From a virus, in IMG/VR virus record IMGVR_UViG_3300010885_023131, positions 1-24,709 of that record: a stretch of 24,709 nt of DNA; one strand, 5' to 3'. Shown piece after piece: positions 8,404 through 17,000 of this stretch (position 1 is its first letter; each line of letters starts with the position of its first letter). The notes below the pieces were generated by a model that was not told where the DNA came from, made no database searches, and saw nothing but the letters and a program-made list of their open reading frames with translations. The position numbers and the translations under genes are program-made.

Positions 8404-9722
8404 TATTCTTCTCCCAGTGCATCTTTTATGCACTTGATATTGCAACCATATTCCGTCTGTCCAGATTTCACTTTTCTGATCTGATGCGTGATGGTGGTTA
8501 TTAGGTATTTTCCACTAAAGGCTATGTCCACGCCATCCGAACTATTCACGGAATCGTTCAACAGTGGTCTTCCGAAATAGATGACTTTTCCTGCACTTAC
8601 TTTACTGGTGTCGGAATTTCCCGTGGTGAAGAATTCGACACCAATCTGGTTCATTTGTTCCAATTGACTTATTCTGGGGAGCAACCAATCGTTAGGACCA
8701 CCTATTTTATTGTTTCCATTCTTTTGTTCTTTGCAGCAGTGTGAATGTCTGGATTTATGATAGTATCTTTGCGATACTGCACCATTTACAAACTGATAGA
8801 ACTCTGAGTTTTTTTCCACCAGAGGGGATGATGATATGTGGGATTGTTTGTTCCAATTATCTGGTAGAAAATAACCAGTTGCCGTCCACATCTTCGATGA
8901 AGGATCTAGGGTGGCTACACAGGTGCTATGCATTCCATTTATAGCATTTTGATACGAATTTAATGGTTTTGTCGCCTGTGTAAGAGCACATCTTCTAGAC
9001 GAAGAAAATGTAGAGCCTGGATTTAAACTATAGAAATAACCAGTATTTGGATCATTACCGAAAGAGGATTGTTGTGTGATCAGTTTACCTACGCTGACGA
9101 AATTGTGCTTTCCAGACAGATCCTGATACATAACATAATTTACATCGTTGCTGTTTTCTTGTCTCACTGCATATGGAACAAGGAACATAATTTGAGCAAG
9201 AGATGTCCTGTATGGAAGAACGAAAGAGAAAGTATTCATAGTTTCCTCTACGGTGTTCCACTCTATGTCCAGATTTTTTGCCATATCCTTCACCATATCG
9301 GAAATCTTCTTTTTCTGATATGATTTGGAGATATTGGTTCCTTCATTCTTTATGAAGACCTTATGTGCAAAATGTATTGTTGTCTGCTGGGTTCCCGTTC
9401 CCATCGGTTCACCAATATCAATTTTATTGATGTAATAATCTTCTTGATTTAGTCGTATCTGTCTCTGCGAAGTTTTTCCATCGTCTTCTAGTCCTGCAAA
9501 ACTAAAACTTATCTTGCACGACAAATCTTCCCTAAGACCAATATTTTTGATTATTCTGGTAGATTCGGTGTCAGAAAGAACAATAGAACCAGTTATGTAA
9601 GGGGAAAATATGCTTTCCGTCACCTGAAACTGAATGACGAATACAGAGACATCGAACGATCCTTTTGGTGTGTGGATCATAAGCGGACCTATGTCACCGT
9701 GTCTTAGTGTGTAGTTACTCAT
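8403..9722 (-). CDS. gp27: Baseplate hub protein, gp27-like
   Basis: 439 residues, against 391 in T4 gp27. Near residues 25-60 it has a hub-type beta domain (DVSVFVIQFQVTESIFSPY, then GSIVLSDTE). At about 115-160 comes a helical segment (KSYQKKKISDMVKDMAKNL) that in hub proteins carries the domain joining the barrels. The C-terminus has VSAGKVIYFGRP and SGKYLITTITHQI, matching the end of phage hub proteins of the gp27/VgrG class. The gp27 trimer forms the channel of the hub and binds gp5, whose OB gene follows directly with a one-base overlap. The start overlaps the gp53 stop by 4 bases (ATGA). Overall identity to T4 gp27 is low, so the call rests on motifs plus position. Confidence 0.75.
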   Translation of the reverse strand: MSNYTLRHGDIGPLMIHTPKGSFDVSVFVIQFQVTESIFSPYITGSIVLSDTESTRIIKNIGLREDLSCKISFSFAGLEDDGKTSQRQIRLNQEDYYINKIDIGEPMGTGTQQTTIHFAHKVFIKNEGTNISKSYQKKKISDMVKDMAKNLDIEWNTVEETMNTFSFVLPYRTSLAQIMFLVPYAVRQENSNDVNYVMYQDLSGKHNFVSVGKLITQQSSFGNDPNTGYFYSLNPGSTFSSSRRCALTQATKPLNSYQNAINGMHSTCVATLDPSSKMWTATGYFLPDNWNKQSHISSSPLVEKNSEFYQFVNGAVSQRYYHKSRHSHCCKEQKNGNNKIGGPNDWLLPRISQLEQMNQIGVEFFTTGNSDTSKVSAGKVIYFGRPLLNDSVNSSDGVDIAFSGKYLITTITHQIRKVKSGQTEYGCNIKCIKDALGEE

Positions 9723-10552
9723 TCAAATAGGTTCCAATTTACAGTGATATTGTCCAATTCCTCTACAATATTGCTTTTCTTGTCTAGATTTACGAACAGC
9801 CTACTTATGTTGGATAGGAATGCATCCTTGTATTCTGGAAGTAGGAGCAGTATATCTCTTTTGTCGTCGTTTATTTTATATTCATAATCTCTGTTTGTAA
9901 TTCTGTATTCATCTCCTCCGCCATTTTCGTTGTTTATGTAATGATACAGATATGTCTGTTGCTCGGTGTATTCGCTTCCGTCTACGGTTTCTCGTGGATC
10001 TAGGTAAAGTCCATCCTCATTCTCGAAATGGTGTACGGAAAATTCATCTTCATATACCACTCTTCGAACGGTAGTCGTTTTCAAGAGAGTTTGATCGTTA
10101 TAAAACCGTATAGTGTCACCCTTGACGATAGACAGCGGTAGTTTGGTAGTAGTCACTATCTTGTTGAAGTTCCTATCAACGCTTTTTATTGGATATTCAT
10201 CACCATCGACAACAAAATGAGTTGCATCCGACAAAACAAAAGTTATATCACTATCGAAAAGAAACACAGAAGATGTAGCATATTTGCTGTCTATGAGATC
10301 CGTGATCGTCTGATATGAGTATGGCCATTCGTTATTTCTATCGCTTATGTCATTCATCATCAATACTATCCAAGACAAAGTTGTGTCTTTGTATAGCAAA
10401 TACGCTAGAGATTCTGGAGTATCTTCTTCTCTTACCCTGTAATTCTCCACGGCGATTGATTTCTTGGCTCTATCGGACAACTTGAATTTCTTCAGTATGT
10501 CCGTAACTAGAATGTCGTTGTATGCTGTTGCTGGAAAATAGTTATATGGCAT
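9719..10552 (-). CDS. gp53: Baseplate wedge protein gp53
   Basis: 277 residues, longer than T4 gp53 (196). Seen: near the N-terminus the protein begins MPYNYFPATAYNDILVTDIL. Residues 46-60 (PESLAYLLYKDTTLS) followed by WIVLMMNDISDRNNEWP (61-77) match the gp53 signature in which a LysM-like segment leads to W-x-x-L-x-x-N-x-x-D-x-x-x-x-W-P. gp53 is the last wedge subunit; it clamps neighbouring wedges so the hexagonal baseplate can form. The region at about 100-190 is an extra beta-rich insert (strands such as HFVVDGDEYPIKSV) that probably accounts for the greater length. It starts 13 bases after the tube-cap gene, with a GGACGGT site upstream. Confidence 0.85.
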   Translation of the reverse strand: MPYNYFPATAYNDILVTDILKKFKLSDRAKKSIAVENYRVREEDTPESLAYLLYKDTTLSWIVLMMNDISDRNNEWPYSYQTITDLIDSKYATSSVFLFDSDITFVLSDATHFVVDGDEYPIKSVDRNFNKIVTTTKLPLSIVKGDTIRFYNDQTLLKTTTVRRVVYEDEFSVHHFENEDGLYLDPRETVDGSEYTEQQTYLYHYINNENGGGDEYRITNRDYEYKINDDKRDILLLLPEYKDAFLSNISRLFVNLDKKSNIVEELDNITVNWNLFE

Positions 10553-10565
10553 ATTTACCGTCCAA

Positions 10566-11471
10566 TTAATCGCCTAGTTGTTCTACTATGGTTTGGTCTA
10601 TAGTGTATAGTTCTTGGAATGTTCCGCTGATATTCACGGTCGTAGGATTACCATCGACATGGGTATGGAATGCACCGTTGGGTGTGTAAGCAACCGTAAA
10701 ATCTGTGCAAGCACAAGCAACAGTTTTGAATATAACTTTCGGACCAGTTCCAACTCCAGTTGAATAAAAAGTAAATATAAATTCTGCTGGAAATTGCAAT
10801 CTGTTCCAAGCACCACCTACAGTTCCATTAAGAGGATATATGGATTTCTTCATTTCTTTTATGAAGTTCTTTATGCTGTTGGCATCTTCCGATGACAGTG
10901 GGTTGAGCGACCATGAGAACTGGAATGTCCTTAGATTGCTCGTCTTGAACATATTTTCCATATTAGGATTGGTAGTGTTTCTTCTTCTTGCTCTGACTAC
11001 ATTTATTGCCTGATCAAGACCGAAAAATCCAAGAACTTCCTCTGCCACTGGTCCTTCAGCAAATCCCGCTATTCCACCACCAAATTCTTTTGTCAACGCA
11101 TCGCTGGCCGCGCTCTTTCCTGCACTCAGCGCATCGAAAACACCCACAGTGCTATTCCCCTGTCCAAGAGCAGCCGTTGCCATAGCGATTGCGCCAAATT
11201 CCATAGTTTCGTATTGAATAGAATGCATATCTGTTAAATCTTGAGGCAAAGGAAGAACCCAAGTTGCACCTTTATCGCCCCAATTAGCAACCACTGTGCT
11301 CTTACTTCTGGGAGCACCATTGGGATATATCTCTAACTGTGTCCAAGTGGTTAATGAAGAGACGGAATTGTTTCCTCCCTTGCCTGGTATGCCTCTACTA
11401 GGCAGCACAGATGATACACCACGACCTAGGCTATCCTTTAGTGCTACTAATCTTTCATCTATATTTGGCAT
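10566..11471 (-). CDS. Baseplate tail-tube cap/initiator protein (gp48/gp54-like)
   Basis: 301 residues from the ATG at 11471. Seen: residues in the middle read RRNTTNPNMENMFKTSNL then RTFQFSWSLNPLSSEDANSI, followed by WNRLQFPAEFIFTFY and later TDFTVAYTPNGAFHTHVDG. This matches the NP..E..F....LR.F.F.W.L.P.S..E pattern of gp48/gp54-type proteins that connect baseplate hub and tail tube. Which of the two T4 proteins it corresponds to cannot be decided here. An Ala/Gly-rich helical segment at about 80-140 may be membrane-like or pack inside the hub. The start was chosen because AAAAGAGA lies about 7 bases upstream of this ATG; an in-frame ATG at 11501 lies inside the palindrome and has no ribosome site. 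It is the first gene of the leftward baseplate operon. Confidence 0.72.
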   Translation of the reverse strand: MPNIDERLVALKDSLGRGVSSVLPSRGIPGKGGNNSVSSLTTWTQLEIYPNGAPRSKSTVVANWGDKGATWVLPLPQDLTDMHSIQYETMEFGAIAMATAALGQGNSTVGVFDALSAGKSAASDALTKEFGGGIAGFAEGPVAEEVLGFFGLDQAINVVRARRRNTTNPNMENMFKTSNLRTFQFSWSLNPLSSEDANSIKNFIKEMKKSIYPLNGTVGGAWNRLQFPAEFIFTFYSTGVGTGPKVIFKTVACACTDFTVAYTPNGAFHTHVDGNPTTVNISGTFQELYTIDQTIVEQLGD

Positions 11472-11497
11472 GAGTAATCTCTTTTGTAAAAATTGAT

Positions 11498-11513
11498 ACA
11501 TACATATGTATGT
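11498..11513. repeat. 16-bp perfect palindrome between divergent operons
   Basis: The sequence ACATACATATGTATGT equals its own reverse complement. It lies between the leftward baseplate operon and the rightward gp4 operon and covers the gp4 start codon. By symmetry it also makes an ATG on the other strand at 11501. It could be an operator, or an mRNA hairpin at the gp4 start. No convincing sigma70 or TATAAATA box was found beside it, so its role is open. Confidence 0.5.
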
Positions 11514-11944
11514 CGTACAAGGGAATATTCAAACCTACTAACCCGTACAAGTATGTTGGTGACCATACCAATATAGTTTATCGTTCTCTATGGGAACGAA
11601 AATTTATGGTATTCTGCGACACCAACAACGGCGTCCTTAAATGGTGTTCCGAGGAAGTAGCAATACCTTATCTATCTCCGATTGACGGTAAATATCACCG
11701 ATACTATGTCGATTTTCTGGTTGAGTTCAAGACCCAAAAAGGACAGGAGATATTCCTCATAGAGATCAAACCAAAAAGACAGTGCAAGGAACCAAAGAAA
11801 GGTAAGAGGACTACCAAATCCTACCTCAAGGAAGTCCAGACCTGGAAAGTGAACAACTCTAAATGGGCCCATGCTAAGAAGTTCGCGGAACAAAACAAAT
11901 GGAACTTCCGAATACTAACGGAAGACGATCTCCACATCAAATGA
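11510..11944 (+). CDS. gp4: Head completion nuclease gp4
   Basis: 144 residues, close to T4 gp4 (150). Seen: MSYKGIFKPTNPYKYVGD at the N-terminus, YRSLWERKFMVFCD at 24-37, then IPYLSPIDGKYHRYYVDF and IFLIEIKPK. E29, D68 and the E85-x-K87 pair form a PD-(D/E)xK (TnsA-like) nuclease core. In T4, gp4 acts with gp50/gp65 to finish DNA-filled heads before tail joining. The ATG at 11510 is supported because the conserved N-terminal motif begins three residues later, yet there is no clear ribosome site and the codon lies in the palindrome. It may be read from a short or structured leader. The stop overlaps the next ATG (ATGA). Confidence 0.85.
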   Translation: MSYKGIFKPTNPYKYVGDHTNIVYRSLWERKFMVFCDTNNGVLKWCSEEVAIPYLSPIDGKYHRYYVDFLVEFKTQKGQEIFLIEIKPKRQCKEPKKGKRTTKSYLKEVQTWKVNNSKWAHAKKFAEQNKWNFRILTEDDLHIK

Positions 11945-12582
11945 AAAACATTCTACAAGACATAAAAGCCACCATTTCGTCCTTGAGGTCGGGTAAGATC
12001 AACGATGGTAAACCATCTACATCTTCTATCAAATGGTTCTCCAAGAAAGTCCAATCCCTCAAAACAATAACAAAGGGAGCGGTCAATCCACAGAACAAAA
12101 AAGTAAAAACCGACATCATAAACGATGCAATTGCGTCAAAGACATTCAGATACAAGAAATCTGGTTATGTGTATTTCTTTAATTACATTCCACCGAACGC
12201 CAAACAATTGGCATTCTATGACGAATTTCCTATGGTGCTGTCCTTGGGATTTTCAAATAATAAACTGATAGGCATAAATCTCCACTACCTTCCAACCAGA
12301 ATTCGTCTGTATGTGGTATACAAGATAGTCAAATCTATGTCATCTACTGCGAAGGAAGGAACCCGTATAAAGGTTCAGTCACTGCTGACAAGTAGGACTA
12401 TTCGCAAATATATAATGATACTTGGCGAAGAGTTCGATATGCGTGGAATAAGATCAAAGATAAAACTGGTGTCCCCTGACGAATTCCTAACTATGTCTTT
12501 CTTGCCAGTTCAGAAATTCAGAAAGAAACAGCAACCACAAGTGACCCAGCAAATAAACAAAATCTTTAGAGGAACGAAATAA
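11941..12582 (+). CDS. Probable DNA end protector (gp2-type), conserved T4-like virion protein
   Basis: 213 residues from the ATG at 11941. Seen: a basic N-terminal 60 residues (many Lys), then FNYIPPNAKQLAFYDEFP at about 80-97 and GINLHYLPTRIRL at 111-123, then a helical region and FLPVQKFRKK near the end. The YDxFP...GxNLHYLP pattern is, to my recollection, carried by proteins of environmental T4-like phages annotated as DNA end protector (gp2). In T4, gp2 protects packaged DNA ends from RecBCD and helps head-tail joining. T4 gene 2 also lies beside gene 4, which agrees. I recall the family but cannot align it to T4 gp2 here, so the function is tentative. The start overlaps the gp4 stop (ATGA), which is preferred over an upstream in-frame ATG at 11899 inside gp4. 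The stop overlaps the next start (TAATG). Confidence 0.55.
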   Translation: MKNILQDIKATISSLRSGKINDGKPSTSSIKWFSKKVQSLKTITKGAVNPQNKKVKTDIINDAIASKTFRYKKSGYVYFFNYIPPNAKQLAFYDEFPMVLSLGFSNNKLIGINLHYLPTRIRLYVVYKIVKSMSSTAKEGTRIKVQSLLTSRTIRKYIMILGEEFDMRGIRSKIKLVSPDEFLTMSFLPVQKFRKKQQPQVTQQINKIFRGTK

Positions 12583-13082
12583 TGGGATTAGATATGAACA
12601 TCGACATAGCGAGACCAAACAGATTTGTAGTATCTGTTTTTTCTCCATTCGGTGAATCGTTTCGCAATATGTATGTCGAAACCATAGATATGCCAAATCT
12701 TAGTATTGCCACGGAAGATTTCGAACTCGACGGCAAACCAAGTATCAAAGTCCCATACAAGAGAAATCCATCTGGAACCGTCACTCTCGGTATACGCCTA
12801 GAGGAAAGTGGCAAGTCCAGAAATATGTTCAAGCAGTGGATGGACAAGATAATCGTCACCAGCGACAACATCAACTACTACAGAGAATATTATGCAAATA
12901 TAACTGGAACAGTGGTCATAAAGCAACTGGATCTGAGTGATAAAGTCAAGTATGGAGTTACTCTGCTGAACGCATACCCAATTAATGTGGACACGGTCCA
13001 GTATGATTGGGGAGACAACAACACTTATGTGAAGCAAAATGTGACTATGTGTTATTACGATGAATTGATTGGTTCTTATTAA
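12582..13082 (+). CDS. Tail tube protein, gp19-like fold
   Basis: 166 residues, against 163 in T4 gp19. Seen: IARPNRFVVSVFSPFGESF near the N-terminus, and LLNAYPINVDTVQYDWGDNN with a final beta strand near the C-terminus. These match the ARPNxFxV start and the GLWPTNVGxxQLDWxxxN end of T4 gp19. The tube fold is shared by gp19, gp48, gp54 and Hcp-like proteins. It may be the main tail tube subunit, or a specialised paralogue at the tube end; its place next to gp26/gp51 and the tape measure does not settle which. The start has GAGGA 9 bases upstream and overlaps the previous stop (TAATG). A second ATG four codons later is less well placed. Confidence 0.75.
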   Translation: MGLDMNIDIARPNRFVVSVFSPFGESFRNMYVETIDMPNLSIATEDFELDGKPSIKVPYKRNPSGTVTLGIRLEESGKSRNMFKQWMDKIIVTSDNINYYREYYANITGTVVIKQLDLSDKVKYGVTLLNAYPINVDTVQYDWGDNNTYVKQNVTMCYYDELIGSY

Positions 13083-13094
13083 TATGGAGATAGA

Positions 13095-13814
13095 ATGAAA
13101 TTACCGAAACTAAACACCCCCACTTATACTCTAGAACTACCATCTACTGGTAAAAAGATCAAATACCGTCCATTCTTAGTCAAGGAAGAAAAGACGCTGC
13201 TTATCGCTTCCAAGACGGAAGATAGTTCGGTCATAGTGGAAAATCTGAACAATATCCTAAGAAACTGCATACTCTCTACGGATGTAGATGTTGAGAAGTT
13301 TACATCTTACGATGCACAGTGGATCTTCCTGAAACTACGCGAAGTGTCTATGGGATCGAAGATAGATGCAAGAGTAAAGTGTCCCATTACCCAGAAATAC
13401 TTCGATGCGGAACTTTCACTGGAGAACGCAAAACTCGTAAAATCGGAAAACAGAAAAGACAAGATAATACTGGACACTGCGTCTGGTGTAGGTGTGGTTC
13501 TCAGGGATCTAAGCCTATATGAAATATATTCTCAAGTAGAACTTTCCAAGACAGATGAATACAAAGCGATGATGACGCTATTGGCTATGTGTATAATTGA
13601 AGTGTTTGATAAGGAAAACACATATCCAGCAGCAGAACTGAGCATAGAGGAAGTTATTGACTTCTTGGAGAATCTACAGAAGGAGCAGTTTGACAAGATA
13701 AACGAGTTCTTCGAAGCAACACCAAAGATAAAACTGGAAGAGGATCTGTTCTCACCACACGCAAATGAATTTATTAAATTGGTGCTAGATAATTTTATGG
13801 ATTTTTTCGCCTAG
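13095..13814 (+). CDS. gp26: Baseplate hub subunit / tail-assembly chaperone gp26 (zero-frame product)
   Basis: 239 residues, against 208 in T4 gp26. Seen: LPKLNTPTYTLELPSTGKK followed by IKYRPFLVKEEKTLLIASK is the signature of the T4 gp26 baseplate family. A mid-region reads DAQWIFLKLREVSMGSKID. The start has GGAGATAGA just before the ATG. In T4, gp26 is needed for hub assembly. The end is odd: after NFMDFF the frame reads Ala and stops at TAG (13812-13814), while the -1 frame continues into a gp51-like domain. Gene position immediately before the tape measure is the place of tail-assembly chaperones in many tailed phages. I infer that this is the abundant short form and that a minor gp26-gp51 fusion is also made. 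Confidence 0.85.
   Translation: MKLPKLNTPTYTLELPSTGKKIKYRPFLVKEEKTLLIASKTEDSSVIVENLNNILRNCILSTDVDVEKFTSYDAQWIFLKLREVSMGSKIDARVKCPITQKYFDAELSLENAKLVKSENRKDKIILDTASGVGVVLRDLSLYEIYSQVELSKTDEYKAMMTLLAMCIIEVFDKENTYPAAELSIEEVIDFLENLQKEQFDKINEFFEATPKIKLEEDLFSPHANEFIKLVLDNFMDFFA
13802..13808 (+). promoter_or_regulatory. Slippery heptamer T-TTT-TTC for -1 ribosomal frameshift
   Basis: In the gp26 frame the codons are GAT TTT TTC GCC TAG, so the heptamer T-TTT-TTC fits X-XXY-YYZ exactly and sits 2 codons before the stop. After a one-base slip back the next codons are CGC CTA GGG and the frame stays open for 64 residues. The last stop upstream in the -1 frame is the TAA at 13789-13791 or within a few bases, so the overlap in which a shift can work is only about 8 codons and contains this heptamer. 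I saw no strong downstream hairpin and no clear upstream Shine-Dalgarno-like stimulator. Confidence 0.72.
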
Positions 13815-14002
13815 GGCTGTCTCGTGAATCTCTGGATGGAATGTATAAGACAAATTTCATCCTGATGCAAGAACACAAGTACAGCCTGGAAGAACTAGAG
13901 AATATGATGCCTTGGGAAAGAACGGTATATGTGAGTTTGTTGATTAAGCATATCAGAGAAATAAACGAAAAGATAGAAAAGAGAAACAAGAGGAGACGCT
14001 AA
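13808..14002 (+). CDS. gp51: gp51-like hub assembly / chaperone domain, read by -1 frameshift from gp26
   Basis: 64 codons plus stop, beginning RLGLSRESLDGMYKTNFILM and ending in a basic EKRNKRRR tail. The segment EHKYSLEELENMMPWERTVYV has the layout of the C-terminal domain of phage tail-assembly chaperones and of gp51-like proteins in T4-type phages (a helix, Y-S-xx-E-x-x-x-M, W/P, ER, Y-V). The first possible ATG in this frame is at 13841 and would remove the conserved opening; it has no good ribosome site (upstream GGATG only). The stop overlaps the tape-measure ATG by one base. Fused to gp26 residues 1-238 it would give a 302-residue protein. gp51 in T4 catalyses hub assembly. Independent translation from 13841 as a 53-residue protein remains possible. 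Confidence 0.72.
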   Translation, partial: RLGLSRESLDGMYKTNFILMQEHKYSLEELENMMPWERTVYVSLLIKHIREINEKIEKRNKRRR

Positions 14003-17000
14003 TGAGCAGACTCGGTTCCACATTAAGCACTTTAGGTCAAGTCGCACAGTCGGCTGGTGGTAAAATTGGCAGTGCTATGAAGGCAGGAAAACAGGCCAAA
14101 GACACCATAATGGCTAGCAAGACCTTCAAATCTATGCAAGGAACTATGCAAGGTCTGCTCAAAACCCAAGCAGCAATGGCAAAACAGTCCAAGAAAGCAG
14201 GAGCATTACAGTTTCTGGAAAAGGAAGATAATAAGGAATTCCAACAAGAACAGATGGAATTCTGGAGCATACTCCTGAAGAAACTCGACAGCATAGAAAA
14301 GAAACTAGACGGATTGACCGGCGGTGGAAAGGGTGAGAAGAAGGGACTTCTTTCCAAACTGTGGGATATTGCTTCTGGTTTGCTGGGTCTTGCAAACGCT
14401 ATTGGATTGCTGAGAATGATGTTCCCAAGATTGTTCAAGGCGATAGATGGATTGGGTCGAAAACTAAAAAATCTTGCTAGAAGAGCGGTGGGTAAGGAAC
14501 CAATTGAACCGAAGCCAGGTGAAAAGCCAGGAGAAGCAAAACCAGGCGAGAAGAAGGCTGGAGATACTAAACAAATAGAAGAAGAAGTAAAACCAGTAGA
14601 AGAACAAAAAACACCTCGTCAAGTTTCGGAAGAAGCAAAGATTGCAATATCCGAACAGGAAACAAGAATACAAGAAGTGAGAGCAGAACTGGAAAAGGTC
14701 TATGACAGATTGGATAAGACCAACCAAGCACTTGAGCAAAATGCAATAGAATTGGAAAAGGCCGGCAGAGAAGGTAATCTCGAAGCCACAGAACGACTCA
14801 AGGAAATGAGAGAGTTCATAAAAGAAGACATCAGGGAACTAGAAAAAACAATAACAGAGACGAAAGAAAAACTCACTGCCTCTCAGGAAAAACTGATTGA
14901 GGCAAGAGATGTCTCTGCACAGATGGAAAAGGCCGCGGTCGAAGGGGAGAAGGGATTCTTCGACAGATTGAAGCAAGGATTTGATGATCTTTTCCAAGAT
15001 CTCAAGAAGACGGTGAATGAGACGAGAGCAACATTCAACGAAAATGAAGCAAAAAATCTCAGAGAACAGGCAAAGAATGCAAAAACTCCAGAGGAAAAGG
15101 CTGCACTCGAAGAGAAAGCAACCCAACTGGAGAAAAGAGCAGGCGAACTGCGTGTTGCAGAGGCAAAACCAACAACAGAACCAGCGGCCGCAAAACCACA
15201 AACAACCGATGCGGATATTCAGAGAGCGGATGCAAATCAAAAAATAACAAGAGAGACGCTGCACGAACAGTATAGAGAAGCGCAGAGATCTTCTGGCAGA
15301 GAAATACCAAAAGATCCAGTACAAGCACTGAATGAAGAAGCAACATGGCTGGAAGAAACAGCCCAGATGGATAGAAAAAGTGCGAAGACGGCCGACAATA
15401 AGTTCTTCGAACGCAGTGCCGAAATCTCAGAACAGGTTGCAAAAGAACTAAGAGCAGAAGCGAAAGCAGCAGAAGCGAAAGCAGCAGAAGCATCAAAAGT
15501 CGGGGCAACTGTTGGAGAAGAAGCAAAACCAGAAGCGAAAGCGGCAGAAGCAGGTCCAGAAGCAAAAGCAGCGGAAGTAAAGCCTGCTGCTGATGTAACA
15601 CCACCAAAGACAGAATTGAAAATAGAAACAGGATATAATGATGCAGAGGGTGGTTATAAGAAAATGCCAAATGATATGGCAGCAGATGCAGTTAAAGCGA
15701 ATGTAATTGATGCCTCTGCAAGCGAAACAGTAAAACAAGAAATAAACGATGTAGTAGCCAGAGATACTGTTGGGCGAGAGGCTGGAGAAAGTTTCACTGT
15801 AGAAGGAAACTCTGGAGTTCGTTATGAAGTGAAGATGTCAGATACTTTGGATTCCAGTGGAAGACCATCCGTCGAATCCGTAAAGATAGACACATCTTCT
15901 ACCAAAGCACAACAAAATGTTGCACCGAAGGCTAAACCAACTGCTCCAGAACCCGCTAAGGCAGCAGAACCCGCTAAGGCAGCAGGAACAGCAGAAGCAC
16001 CAAGGACAACAGGAACTGCGGAGGCTGCTCCCAAAGCACCTGCGGCCGAAGTTATGTCGCCGACTGCTCAAGCGGGAACACCAGCACAAACAACTACACC
16101 AACCGCACCAACAACAAGAGCACCACGAGTATCTACAGATGCTTCATACATCAAACGAGCATCCGAATTTGTAACCAGAAGAGGTTCTATTGCAGCAGAA
16201 AATTTAAGAGAAATGGGTTCTCCCAAAACTCTAGGATTGGGTGCTTTAGGAATTGGAGCATTCTCTGCTGCTCAGTTGTTTAACCGATGGTTGTCTGGAG
16301 AAACTATAAGTCAAGAAGATATTGCAAGACAACTAACAACGGATACTGCAATAGCAGGCGCGGCATCTGGATTACTAGCAGTCGCTCCTGCTCTTGGTCC
16401 AGCAGCAGGAGCCCTTGCAATAGGTGCGGGTATGAATATAGGTACGGAGATACTCACATCATGGACACTGAATGATCGACTTAAAAACGAAAGTAAAAAA
16501 TATCAAGAGGATATTAAAAAACTATCAGAGAGTAACAATCCACAAGACAGAGCAGATCTGCTCGGATATACTCAATATTTTGCAGATTGGGCGCAGATTG
16601 ATAGACATAATGCGGAAGAATTAAACAGAGTACAGGGAACTTCCAGTGCTAGTATGGGTATGGGGTGGATGGGTGGAGGAATACAAGAAAATTATCAAGA
16701 ATATCCAAACATAAGCGACTACATCAAAGGTGGAGCAAAACAACAAGAAGCGATAAAGAAGCAAACATTCGTTGCGATAAAAGCAAGAATACTGGAAGAC
16801 ATTATAAACGACAATATCAAGAAATACCACGAAGGATCGCCTGGTATATTTGGTTCTATGCTCGAAGTTTTCATGCCACAATCAACGGAGTGGAGCGAAC
16901 AGGTAAGATTGGGTTTTGCTTCGGATATGGATCGTTACTTTGAGATATTACCAGAAAGCGACAAACAATTAATATCTGAAGTAGCAGGTTCTGAGAAAAT

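Noticed and set aside
10778-10785. TATAAATT on the plus strand inside the tube-cap gene as a late promoter for gp4
   Set aside because: It lies more than 700 bases from gp4 within coding sequence and is likely chance in AT-rich DNA.
11472-11501. Longer start for the tube-cap protein at 11501
   Set aside because: That ATG is produced by the palindrome, has no ribosome site, and the next ATG at 11471 has AAAAGAGA at good spacing.
13841-14002. Independent 53-residue gp51 started at the ATG at 13841
   Set aside because: It would lose the conserved opening before the Met and has no clear ribosome site. The frameshift reading explains the data better, though this is kept as the main alternative.
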